In this document: piece by piece, positions 1 through 11,008 of the stretch
Position numbering within the stretch: the first letter of the stretch is position 1
How the letters are laid out: every line of letters begins with the position of its first letter
DNA from: Voacanga thouarsii
Lineage: Eukaryota; Streptophyta; Magnoliopsida; Gentianales; Apocynaceae
Direction: 5' to 3'
Assembly: GCA_026120185.1 (NCBI GenBank)
Contig: JANUWF010001184.1
Location: forward strand, 62,001-126,000
DNA: 64,000 nucleotides
Notes under the pieces: model-generated
Told to the model about the DNA's origin: nothing
The model's database searches: none
What the model saw: the letters and a program-made list of their open reading frames with translations, nothing else
Position numbers and translations under genes: made by a program

Positions 1-475
1 TTGGAGATCTCAAGTCTAAGGATACTTGCACGCTTACTATACTGAGATTATATCACTGGCACTAAATAGTTATCCATGTAATTATCTCAAAGCTAGGTCA
101 TCCAATGAACTTGTTCCATTAAGAAGCATTCGCGTGTTAACTTTGTGTATCTCAATACTCACAGATATGAGAACCACCGCCTGATCAAATTAAGAAGTCT
201 AACATATGCTAGTCTTAACGCATTAACGATGTCCTGTCTCATTAATACTACGACTACGGACTATTTAAGTACTAACACTATACAGTATAGTAGGAATCTC
301 ATATCATGATCTCTATCATAATTTCCTTAACACAGTGTTGTACTAGGGACTTTATCGAACAGTTATATTACTTAATAGTAAACAAAAGAAACTGTATGAT
401 AAATAATGCCCTTTAATAAAAAAAATATTTCATATACAATATACAAGTGATTACCTCTAGGGCACAACACTAACA
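1..475 (-). repeat. Angela-like LTR fragment (3' LTR of the leftmost minus-strand unit), cut by the window edge
   Basis: Read on the minus strand, this begins at 475 with TGTTAGTGTTGTGCCCTAGA, the 5' terminus shared by all the Angela-like LTRs here (compare 8928 and 2035), and it continues collinearly with the first ~475 bases of those LTRs. The CCCTAGAGGCAAT block near the terminus is typical of Angela/BARE-type Copia LTRs (family knowledge). It lies directly downstream of a gag remnant, so it acts as the 3' LTR of that unit. The rest lies outside the window. Confidence 0.85.
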
Positions 476-1490
476 GTATGTCCCCACAGCAAGAGCAGCA
501 ACCTTTGCCGCATTTGTAGTACATAGGTCCACGTCGTCTTTCTTTAGCCTTCTACTGCCCTTTAGTCCTTGCAAGTTTTTGCACAAATGAGATCCACATC
601 CGGCATCTAATACCCATATCTCATTTCTAAAGGCAGTATTTATCTCAATCTTAAACATACCTGAGTAGAAGTTGAAGTTCTTATAAGCTTCTCCTTCTGC
701 TTCTTGTCTCTAAGTAGGCTTTGTAATTGTACCTCTAGTAGCCATCTTGCCACAATGATGGCATAGGCCCTTGGTAGCAATGTCCTTCTTGTTCACACCA
801 CATTTAGGTTTCATGGGAGCCTTTTTCTTCTTCTTTTGAAATTTCTTCTTAGAAGAAGAAGATTCTACCATTAAAACTACATTGGAATCCTTCTTCATGG
901 AGGACTTTGTAGGTTTGAGAAGATTGATCAACTCAGGAAAGGTGGACTCAATCTTGTTCATTTGATAGTTTAGTTAATCATAAATTATGAGAAACTATTA
1001 GGCAAAGACAGTAGAATTAAGTCAACACTTAAGTCATGATCCATTGCGATCTGAGAGATCCAAGCTTCTCTATCAAGCCCAACATCTTCAGCTCATGAGT
1101 GGCCACAGAAGAACCCTTTGCCATTTTGCAACGGAATAGTTGCTTCAAGATCTCGTATCTCTTAGTTCTGGCTTGGGCGTTAAACAGATCTCAAAGATGT
1201 AGTATAATCGGTTGAGCATCCATATGCTCATGTTGTTTTTGCAGCTCGGGAGTTATGATTGCCAACATAATACATGATGTTGTATCACTTTCCTCCTTGT
1301 GCCTTTTGTAGACAGCATGCTCATTAGCATGAGCATTTTGAGTTGGTGGTGGCGGAATAAGAGCATCTAGCACGTAGAGCAACTTTTTCGATTTGAGAAC
1401 GATTTTCAAATTTCTATACCAGTCGAGGTAGTTTGATTCGTTTAACTTGTTGGTTTCCAAGATGCTATGTAGGTTTAGGTTTGTTGACAT
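476..1490 (-). pseudogene. Angela-like Copia gag/protease remnant, pol deleted
   Basis: Gag N-terminus starts at the ATG at 1490 (MSTNLNLHSILETNKL..., with the SNYLDWYRNLKIVL block typical of Copia gag). The reading is then broken by stops and shifts. A lysine-rich nucleocapsid segment and a zinc knuckle start (CHHCGKM) lie at ~710-961; a frameshift destroys the knuckle's second half. The protease start is at ~470-658, with the catalytic triplet reading D-A-G instead of D-[S/T]-G. Coding sequence stops at ~476 and abuts the LTR terminus directly, so integrase, reverse transcriptase and RNase H were lost in one internal deletion. Family assignment comes from near-identity to the copies at 5586 and 51120. 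Non-functional. Confidence 0.85.
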
Positions 1491-1982
1491 GATGCAAGTG
1501 ACCTAGACGTAAAGATAGAGAGGATTAGCTACTATATATATGCACATGAGATGCAATTAATTAGGACTTTAATTAAACTCATTTTTATTCCACTATTTTA
1601 CTTAAACTAATTGCCCCCACTACTGATTTGGAAAAGCTCGTTGGAAGCTTTCCTAGAGGACCGGTATCCATATTCCTCAAGAATAACCTTGTGTTTGCCC
1701 AACAAGTCACCATTGAGTTCATTAGTAGGTATCCAATACCAATTATATCATATATAATTACTGGATCATTGGATGATTAACAGCTTCTAATCTTAAAGCC
1801 TTTTGAGCTACTCCAACTTTTCTTCTAAATTTCTTTACGCTTGAGTTTGCCCGACCGGGATAAAGAATTTAGTTAAACCAGACCCATTAATCAAGAATTT
1901 AATTCCATAGCTTGAACATGCCCGATGTCAAGTAGGCTTTGGTTTTCCCAACAACCTGGTCTCGAAAAAGGACTCTCGTTCT
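1491..1982 (-). other. 5' leader of minus-strand Angela-like unit 1, distal part
   Basis: Untranslated leader between gag and primer site. It aligns on the minus strand with 51121-51610 and, inverted, with 5100-5585. The plus-strand element at 2035 interrupts it, and the leader resumes at 12753. The last five bases, GTTCT (1978-1982), match the five after that element (12753-12757), a likely target-site duplication. Confidence 0.75.
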
Positions 1983-2034
1983 TGAAAAACTGTTTTCATG
2001 TTTGTCTTTGATCGTTTTTACTCGAGTCAGAATT
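1983..2034 (+). repeat. 52-bp orphan piece of Angela leader before the 5' LTR
   Basis: This stretch lies between the candidate GTTCT target duplication and the TG of the 5' LTR. It resembles the leader just inside the primer site of the same family (compare TGAAAAATTGTTTTC at ~3816 and the ACTCGAGTTGAAATTG block at ~3864). It is probably what remains of an upstream LTR-plus-leader unit, implying that the inserted element once had an extra LTR. Inference only. Confidence 0.5.
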
Positions 2035-3766
2035 TGTTAGTTTTGTGCCCTAGAGGCAATCACTTTTATATTGTACATGCCACATTTTCTTTTAATAAAA
2101 GGAATTATTTATCTTAAAATTTCCTTTGTTTACTTTAAGTAATATAACTGTTCGATAAAGTCTCTAGTACAACACTGTGTTAAGGAAATCATGATAGAGA
2201 TCGTAATATGAGATTCCTACTACACTGGATGGTGTTGGTACTTAAATAGTCTCTAGTTATAGTATTAATGAGACATGACATCATTAATTTGTTAAGACTA
2301 GCATGTGTTAGACTTCTTGATTTGATCAGGTGGTGGTTCTTATTACCGTAAGTATTGAGATACTTAAAGTTAACACATGGATGCTTGTCAATGGAACAAG
2401 TTCATTGGATGACCTAGCTTTGAGATAATCACATGGATAATTATTTAGTGCTAGTGATATAATCTCAACATAGCAAATGTGCAAGTATCCTTAGACTTGA
2501 GATCTCCAAGGTACTTTGTTTGCTGAGCCTTGTACATTGATTCCAATTTTTGGAGCTTGATTAAGGGCTGCCTATGGGATGGATATTGGGTACATTGTGA
2601 GGTAAACGAAAGTAGTAGAGAGGGTCAATAAAGGATTCACCACTCCTAATAGTAGGGGCAAATATCTCACGGCCACTTGTAGAAATTACTACTTGAAAAG
2701 TCCTTGGCCAAGGCAATTATGTATTGGAAATAGTTCCAATTGATACACATCTAGAGTAGTGGGTTCCTAATATAAGTACTATTGTATTCGGGCAAGAATT
2801 ATTTCTATAGGGAGTTGGCACTAATTTAGTACTCCAAACCAAATGAGATATTATATGGTGAAAAGAGTTAATTGCACTGAAATTTGTTATTGAAGGGTTC
2901 ATGTCAAGCCACTTAACTTCCTGGACTCTTGGATGGTCATGATATATTGCTAGATACCACTCATGATCCAGGAATATGGGTTTATTAATTGATAAATTAA
3001 TAAACCAATCCTGATTAAAATTAATATGATTAATTCTAATTAATTATGGATTATTAAACTCCAAGACGTTTGGATTAATTCATGTTCTCTACCAATTAAC
3101 TGGGAAACCTAATAGGTCACACATAATGGTGGATTATATACTCAAGATGTTATTTGGTAACATAATGGGGTTAATTGAGAGAAAGAGAAGTTGTTGTGGA
3201 TAAATTATAATTAGTTATAATTTGTGGCCCAAGTTGTAATTGTGAGAACTTGATGTTTTGCAATTACAATTAGGGAATTCTAATAGGATTAGAATTCTCA
3301 GTTTTGGGAAGGGAATTTTGTGTGATATATAGTAGATATAACATATGAAAACCCTAGCTGATGAGATACACGAAATCCCCAGTCAAGTCACACATTTTTC
3401 TCTTCTTCTCTCTCCCTCTCGTTTTGTTGAAAACAAGAGAACCCTAGCCGCCATTATTGTTTCTGCTAGCACAGGAAGTTTTGGTGCTTAAGTGTATCCT
3501 CTGTGTGGATTACTATTAGAGATAATCACACACTGTGATTATAGTGGTTAGACATTCAACTCACGTGGAGGTTGATCACGAGGATTGCTGGATCGCGCCT
3601 CGACTTGAAGAAGAAAATTTTTGTTTTTCGGACGATCACCCAAAGGTAAAAGCTGTTACCTTTACTCACTTTATGTCTTGTTTTCCACACATAGATGGGT
3701 TTTGGGAGGGTATCTCGTTTTATTTTCCGTGGCGTCATATACGATATGAGCCTGAGATACCCAACA
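2035..3766 (+). repeat. 5' LTR of the plus-strand Angela-like element
   Basis: Begins TGTTAGTTTTGTGCCC and ends GAGATACCCAACA, followed by one base and the primer site. It matches the 3' LTR at 11020-12752 over its length. A weak TATA-like stretch (GATATATAG, ~3324-3332) precedes a pyrimidine-rich R/U5-like segment with AACCCTAG motifs (telo-box-like, ~3350 and ~3430). Short frames read inside it are not genes. Confidence 0.88.
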
Positions 3767-3767
3767 G

Positions 3768-3780
3768 TGGTATCAGAGCC
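3768..3780 (+). promoter_or_regulatory. Primer-binding site, initiator Met-tRNA type
   Basis: TGGTATCAGAGCC lies one base after the LTR end. This is the standard plant Copia minus-strand priming sequence, complementary to the 3' end of initiator methionine tRNA. It fixes the LTR boundary and the plus orientation. Confidence 0.93.
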
Positions 3781-5585
3781 ATGCTATGTGTGGTCTACGG
3801 ACATTATTTTGGCATGAAAAATTGTTTTCTTGTCTGCCTTTGTTTGCTGTGAAAATTGTTTTCACTCGAGTTGAAATTGTATCGATCTTTATGGGTTGGG
3901 TCCGTAGCACAATATGATTGTGTAAAAGTCACAGCGTATTTCAAAAATATACCTTTTTTTCTGCTGAAAATTTCTGAAGGAAAAATGTTTTTCTGCAACA
4001 TAGATGTTGTCCTCCGTTTCATCTTAAATTTCCGTTTTGATTTTGTTTAAACTAACAAATTGGTTGTTGTTTATAACTTCAAAATAGAAAATACAGCTGA
4101 GAATTGTTCTCACTGAAAATTTGTAGAAGAAGAAAGCACCAGAAATTGTTTCTTGAAGTTTTTGAAAAATTGCCTCCATTGTTGCAGAACACAAGCGGCG
4201 CCGGCTCCAACTTCCAAGCCGGTGCCAGTTCCATTCTGTTCGCGATGTTCGAAAATCGTTTTTGGAAGAGAAATTTTTTTTGGAAACCAGAACAGAGTCG
4301 GCGCCGGCGTCGGCTCTGGCTTCCAAACCGGCACTGGTTTTGCTCTGTTTACAACCTCCAGGTATTTAAAAAAAAAAATTGGAACAGAATTTGGGAAGGG
4401 AAAATCTCATTTGATGAGAAATGGGACCTAAAAGTATTTTCTTAAAATTAGTTTTAAGATAAACAATTTTATTTTTCAAAATAATGATTTTGAAAATCTA
4501 AAATTAATGTATCTTTCTAAAATGGTGATTTTAGAATTCTGTTTTGTCTTTCCAAAATAGTAATTTTGGAATGATAAAAGTATATGCTTATTTTGTTTAA
4601 GCTTAATCAATGGCATGGTGGATGATTATGGACTAAAATCAATTATATCTGTTCATGCATTTTACAATTTTGGTTTTATGAAATAGGGCCCGCGTGTCCT
4701 GCCTTCTCTAGAATTCTTGTGTAATTATCTTCTCATCTAACTCCCTATGAATGTTACTCAAGGTTTTCTCTCTTTAGGAAATTGTGTAATTAGTTTACAT
4801 AGGTTAGATAGGAGTAGAATTATTTCATTCTAGAGATGGCAACCAAAATAAGGTGAGGAGGTAAGACCTTCAACTAAAATCATGCATGAACACATAGGGT
4901 TAACTATATTAATTTCTTTTATGGCTCAAAGAAATTAATTTAGGGTAAAAGTCCATAACCATACCACGTAATCGCTTTATTACCATGATTATCAATTATG
5001 TAATTTATTAATTTTTATGCATGTCATTCAACGAAATCACTAAAAAGAACAAATCCCTCAATTAATATTAAACATAATTCCTTCCGTTAATATAGTAAGA
5101 ACGAGAATCCTTTTTCAAGACCAGGTTATTGGGCAAACCCAAGCCTACTTGACATTGGGCATATTCAAGCCGTGGAATTAAATTCCTGATTAATAGGTCG
5201 GGTTTAACTAAATTCTTTATCCCGGTTAGGCAAACTCAAGTATAAAGAAATTTAGAGGAAAAGTTGGGGTAGCCCAAAAGTCTTTAAGATTAAAAGTTAA
5301 TCACCCAATGATCCGGTAGTTACATACAATGTAATTGGTATTGGATACCTACCAATGAACTTAAGGATGGCTTGTTGGGCAAACCCAAGGTTATTCTTAA
5401 GGAATTTGGATACCGGTCCACTAGGAAAGCTTCCAACGGGCTTTCCCGAATCAATAGTGGGAGCTATTAGTTTGAGTAAAATAGTGGAGTAAAAATGCGT
5501 TTAATTAAAGTCCTAATTAATTGCATATCATATGCATATACAAGTAGCTAATGTTCTCTATTTTTACATCTAGGTAACTTGCATC
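3781..5585 (+). other. Long 5' leader of the plus-strand Angela-like element
   Basis: A 1.8-kb untranslated leader between primer site and gag. Frames in it are short and unlike known proteins. It contains the GC-rich dyad cassettes at 4184-4241 and 4287-4349, then an AT-rich stretch with repeated AAAATNATNATTTTG-like motifs (~4450-4570), and ends just before the gag ATG at 5586. Leader sequence of the same type recurs inverted at 12753-13625, 23298-24168 and 51121-53026. Confidence 0.75.
4184..4349 (-). repeat. Two GC-rich dyad cassettes (GCCGGCGCC type) in the Angela leader
   Basis: Two ~60-bp units at 4184-4241 and 4287-4349. Each has two GGCGCC/GGTGCC-like cores about 14-20 bp apart, flanked by TTCTG or its complement. 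Read on the minus strand, the first contains GAGCCGGCGCCG followed by CTTGTGTTCTGC. This is nearly identical to the cassette in the Tat-like LTR at 15470-15493 and closely related to that in the CRM-like LTR at 57010-57060. It is antisense to the host element in all three. The surrounding DNA is strongly AT-rich. Function unknown. Confidence 0.7.
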
Positions 5586-6689
5586 ATGTCAATGAACTTA
5601 AACTTGCATAGCATCTTGGAAACCAATAAGTTAACCAAATCAAACTATCTCGACTGGTATAGAAATTTGAAAATCGTTCTCAAATCGGAAAAGTTGTTCA
5701 AAGTGCAAGATGCTCCTATTCCACCACCACCAGCCCAAGATGCTTATGCTGATGAGCATACTATTTATAGAAGGCACAATGAGGATAGTGATACAACATC
5801 ATGTATTATGTTGGCATCCATGACTCCTGAGTTACAAAAACAGCACAAGCATATGGATGCTCAATCGATCATTTTTCATTTTCGAGATATGTTTGATGCA
5901 TAAGCCAGAACTGAAAGATATGAGATCTCGAAGTAACTATTTCGTTGCAAAATGGCAGAGGGTTCTTCTGTGGCCACTCATGGGCTGAAGATGCTGGGCT
6001 TGATCGAGAAGCTTGGATCTCTCGGGTTTGCAATAGATCATGACTTAAGTGTTGACTTAATTCTACAATCTTTGCCTAATAGTTTCTCACAATTTGTGAT
6101 TAACTATCAGATGAACAAGATTGAGTCCACTATTCTTGAATTGATCAATCTTCTCAAAACTACAGAGTCCTCCATGGAGAAGGATTCCAATGCGGTTTTA
6201 ATGGTAGAATCTTCCTATTCTAAGAAGAAAGGTCAAAAAAAGAAGAAAAAGGCTCCCCTGAAGCCCAAAGGTGATGTGAACAAGAAGGATGCAGCTACCA
6301 AGGGCCCATGCCATCATTATGGGAAGATGGGCCACTGGAGGCGTAACTGCAAAGCCTACTTAGAAACCATTAAGGACAAGAAGCAGACGGAGAAGCTTAC
6401 AAGCACTTCTACTTGTTCTTTAGAGATGTTTATGATTGAGATAAATACTGTCTTTAAAAATGAGATATGGGGATGTGGATCTCATTTGTGCAATAACTTG
6501 CAGGGATTAAAGAGCAGTAGAAGGCTAGATAAAGGCGATATGGACCTATGTACTGCAAAATGGGCAAAGGTTGTTGCATTTGCTGTGGGAACATACGACC
6601 TAAACCTGCCTTCGGGATTAATTCAAGAACTGCAAAACTATTATTATGTACCAGTTTTAATGAAAACATTATCTCAGTTGCGTGTTTAG
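5586..6689 (+). pseudogene. Angela-like Copia gag and start of protease
   Basis: Starts at ATG 5586 (MSMNLNLHSILETNKLTKS...), with the SNYLDWYRNLKIVL block and a proline run at residues ~45-50. A stop at ~5901 and another at ~5935 break it; the frame from 5952 continues gag (CCHC region and lysine-rich tail) into protease. The zinc knuckle reads CHHYGKMGHWRRNC, with the second metal-binding Cys replaced by Tyr. At ~6468 a 12-base deletion relative to the relatives at 600-615 and 50222 removes the catalytic aspartate region of the protease, leaving GCGSHLC. The product would be gag plus an inactive protease. The left breakpoint of the big duplication falls inside this gene (6474). Confidence 0.88.
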
Positions 6690-9600
6690 AATTTTGTAGA
6701 TTTCATTTAATATTTAAGAATAAATCTTGTTCTTTTTCATTGAATGATATTCACTACGGTTCAGCAACTTTGGTTAATGGTTTATATGTTATAGACTTGG
6801 ATAATATAATTCTCAATATAAATAATTAGAAACCTAAAATGGATAATTCTAACACCTCTTACTTATGGCATTGTCATTTGGGCCATGTAAACGAAAATTG
6901 TATTTCTAAGTTACACAAGCTTGGTGACTTAGGGTCATTTGATTATGAATCATATAGCACATGCTAATCTTGTTGACTAGGTAAAATGATTAAAGCTCCT
7001 TTTCCAGGAAAAAGAGAATGGTCCAAGGAGTTATTAGAACTTATACATTCTGATGTATGTTGCCCAATGTCAATACAAGCAAGAGGAGGTTACAACTATT
7101 TGATAACCTTTATCGATGAATTTTCATGATACGGGCATTTGTATTTAATGAAACACAAATCTGAGACATTTGAAAGGTTCAAAGGCTTCAAGAATGAAAT
7201 AGAAAAACAACTTAGCAAAAGTATTAGAATTCTAAGCAGGAGAATACTTTAGCCAAGAGTTTTTGAGTTATCTTAGAGATAATGGGATATTATCTTAATG
7301 GACTCCACCACATACACCTCAACATAATGGTGTATCTGAGAGAAGGAATTGAACCCTTCTAGACATGGTACGGACTATTATGGCTTCTGCAGACCTACCA
7401 AAATCGTTTTGGGGGCATACACTAGAGAACTTCTATTTATATACTGAATAGAGTTCTGACAAAATCGGTTGATACTACCCCATTTGAGATTTCTTTGGTA
7501 AGAGACCAAAGTTATCTCACTTACGAGTATGGGGTTGTCCTGCCTTTGTTAAAAGGCCACAGTCAGATAAACTCGATAGTAAGTCTGACAAATGTTTGTT
7601 TGTGGGATATCCAAAAGAATCTTTCGGATACTACTTCTATCTACCCTCCGAAAACAAATTATTTGTTTCAAAGCATGCCGTCTTCTTAGAGGAGGGACAC
7701 ATGCTCAAAGGGGACAGTGGGAGTAAGATTGAACTTAGTGAAGTTCATGAAGATTAAACAAACGAGGATCAACCGTCTTACCCCACATCTATTGAGAGAA
7801 TAGATGAACCTTCTAATACATAAGAACCTCATAGATCTCGTAGGATACATGTGGCACCTGAGAGATATGGATTTCTTATTAGGGACCACCATGACGTATT
7901 GCTCATAGATGAAGATGAGCCTACTAACAACAAGGATGTTCTGAACAGTTCAGAATCTGGCAAATGGCTTGAGGCCATGAAGTCAGAGATGGATTCCATG
8001 TACAACAACTAAGTATGGACTTTGGTTGATCCACCCAAAGGAATTAAACCTATTGGGTGCAAGTGGGTTTTTAAGAAGAAAACGGACATGGATGGTAACT
8101 TAGTTACCTATAAAGCATGACTAATGGCGAAAGGTTATCGTCAACAACATGGTATTGACTATGATGAAACATTCTCGCCAGTAGCCATGTCGAAATCCAT
8201 TAGGATACTCCTAGCCATTGTTGCTCATTATGATTATGAGATTTGCCACATGGATGTGAAAATAGCTTTTCTAAATGGAAATCTGACTGAGTAAGTGTAT
8301 ATGACACAACCTGAGGGTTCGACATCCAATAATAGCATAAAGGTGTGCAAGTTGCAAAGGTCCATTTATGGACCTAAGTAGGCTTCTAGGAGTTGGAACA
8401 TTCGTTTTGTTGATACAATCAAAGAGTTTGGTTTCATTCAAAACATGAATGTGCCTTATGTATACAAGAAAGTTAGTGGGAGTGCAACCGTTTTCTTATT
8501 ACTTTATGTAGATGATATATTGCTAATAGGAAACGATATACCTATCTTGCACATGGTTAAAGTTTGGTTGTCCAAACAATTCTCCATGAAAGACCTTGGA
8601 GAAACAACCTATATTCTTGGAATAAGGATCTATAGAGATAGATCCAAAAGGTTTCTTAGTCTTTCACAGTCTACATACATAGATAAAATGCTAAAGAGGT
8701 TTAGCATGGATCAATCCAAAAACGGATTCTTACTCATGTCACATGGTGTAAGCCTTTCAAAGTCGATGTTTCTCAAGACACAAGTTGAAAGGGATCACAT
8801 GAGTAAGATTTCATATGCCTTGGCAGTTGGATCTATAATGTATGCTATGAGTTGTACTAGGCCCGATGTATCTTGTGCTCTCAATTTGACGAGTAGATAC
8901 CAATCTAACCCTAGTAAGGGTCATTGGTGTTAGTGTTGTGCCCTAGAGGCAATTACTTGTACCATGTATATTGTATATTAAATTAATAAGAGGCATTCTT
9001 TATCTTTCAAATTGATTGTTATATCTAAATATGTGTACAAACCGTTAGATAAAATCCTTAGTACAACACAGTGTTAAGAAAATGAGGATAGAGATCATGA
9101 TGTGAGATTCCTACTACACTATGCAGTGTTTGTACTTAAATAATCCCCAGTCATAGTATTAATAAGATGGGACATTATTAATACGCCAAGACTGACATAT
9201 GTTGTATCTCTTGATTGGATCAAGCGGTGGTTCTCATATCCGTGGGTATTGGGATACTCAGGATTAACGTGTGGATACTTGTTTTGAAACAAGTTCATTG
9301 GATGACCTAGCTACGAGATAATCACTTGGATAACTATTTAGTGCCAGTGATAGAATCTCATTATAGCAAGTGTGCAAGTATCCTTAGACTTGAGATCTCC
9401 AAGGTACTTTGTTTATCGAGCGTTGTACTTTGATTCTAATCTTTGGAGTCTTATCTAGGACCGCCTATGGGATGGATATTGGGTACATCGTAAAGTAAAC
9501 GAAAGTAGTTGAGAGGGTCAATAAAGGATTCACCACTCCTAATAGTAGGAGAGTATATCTCAAGGCCACTTGTAGAAATCATTACTCATGAAATCCTTGG

Positions 9601-11005
9601 CCAAGGCGAATATGTGATGGACATGGTTCCAATTGATACACATATCGAGTAATGGATTTCTTGAACAAGTACTAAAATATTCGGGCCAGAATTAATAATA
9701 TTCTGGAGGGAGTTGGCACTAATTCCATGCTCTAGACCAAATGAGATATTGTATGTTGAAAGGAGTTTATTGCACTGATAATTTGCTATTGAAAGGTTCA
9801 TGTCAAGCCACTTGACTTTCTAGACTTTTGGGTGGTCAAGAGTCATTGCTAGATGTCACTCTTGATATGCTAAATATGAATTTATTAATTAGAGAATTAA
9901 TAAATTTAATCCTTTATTTTATTAAGAATTATTAATTCTAATATTGTTAGAATTAATTCATATTATGCTACCAATAAGACCAGGAAACCTAATGGGTCAC
10001 ACACAATAAAGGTTTGAATGGTTAAATATATTATTTGTTAATATTGTGGGGTTAATTAAGAGAAGGGAATATATTTATAGGTGAATTATAAGTTTGTTAT
10101 AATTCATGAGACCTAATTGTAATTAAGTAAATTTCAAGGACCAATTTATTAACAATTGGACGTTGAAGGACTAAGTTGCAATTTATGATAATTATAAATC
10201 TATAAATATAAGGAAACGGTTTCCTTAAGGTTTGAGATAGACTATTCACGCAATAACAGAGAAACCGTTTCTCTGCCTCTCTCTTGATCAAACCCTAGCC
10301 GTCTCTCTTCTTGATCAAAACCCTAGCCTCCCGAATTCTACTAGCATAGAATTGTGAGATTGTGAGAATTCAACCTTGTGTGGATTATCATTAGAGGAAG
10401 TTCTTTCTTGGACTTCAGTTGAGCTGCAGTGAACAGTTTTGGATAATCTGGATCGTGCCTGCGTTCTTGTTTCTGAAAATTTTGAATTCCGGCTTCACGA
10501 GGTAATAAACGCAAACTTCTCCTTTTCCCGTTTCTATTACAAGCCCGTGATCTATGGCTTGGATTTCTTGTTGTTTTATCGCTGCGCTTAATCTGATTAT
10601 GCATGATAGAAATCCTACAATTGGACGGCTGTAAAAAATATTCTTAAATACTTACGAAGGACTAAGGATATGTTCTTAGTATCTGGAGAAGGTGATTTGA
10701 AAATAAACGGGTATACTGATGCCAGTTTTTAATCTGATAGAGATAATTTCAAATCCCAATCCGGCTACGTGTTTACGTTGTGCGGAGGGGCAATAAGTTC
10801 GAAAGGTTCTAAACAAAAGATTATTGCCAACTCTACGACAGAAGCTGAGTATATAGCTGCTTCTGAAGCAGCTAAGGAAGTAAAGATAGAGAGAGTTTCT
10901 ACAGATGAGAAAATAGCTGACCAGCTTACAAAAGCAGTATCCCAAAAGAAACATGATTGTCATGTTGAGTTATTTGGTATTAGATACATGAATGATTGGC
11001 TCTAG
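6690..11005 (+). pseudogene. Angela-like Copia pol: integrase, RT, RNase H; split by a solo LTR
   Basis: Continues from gag with many stops and shifts. Pieces in order: GAG-pre-integrase zinc-binding region (HLGHVNEN, ~6870), integrase core (GGYNYLITFIDEFS, ~7088), HNGVSERRN-like E region (~7320), RT with the YVDD catalytic motif (LLLYVDDILLIGND, ~8497-8535), then after the solo LTR the RNase H domain (TTEAEYIAASEAAKE, ~10838) to a stop at 11005. A 10-base gap at ~7234, absent from copy B (~19272), is one shift. Several stops look like CAA/CAG/CGA decay (for example ~8011, ~8118, ~8380). Dead; RT and integrase assignments are secure from the motifs. Confidence 0.87.
8928..10619 (+). mobile_element. 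Solo LTR of an Angela-like relative, inserted in pol
   Basis: A single 1,692-bp LTR beginning TGTTAGTGTTGTGCCC and ending AAATCCTACA, with perfect 5-bp target duplication ATTGG at 8923-8927 and 10620-10624. The uninterrupted target is visible in copy B (ATTGGACGGCTG at ~20972). It shares its ends with the large LTRs but diverges internally, so it is a distinct subfamily. A TATA box TATAAATATAAG lies at 10201-10212, and two AAACCCTAG telo-box-like motifs follow at ~10285 and ~10320. No internal sequence remains, so the element was reduced by LTR-LTR recombination. It post-dates the big duplication or was lost cleanly from copy B; insertion is far more likely. Confidence 0.93.
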
Positions 11006-11008
11006 TGC

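Noticed and set aside
3535..4445. Overlapping frames around the first LTR end and leader
   Set aside because: They span the LTR terminus, primer site and dyad cassettes, and lie mostly in low-complexity sequence. They are shadows, not genes.
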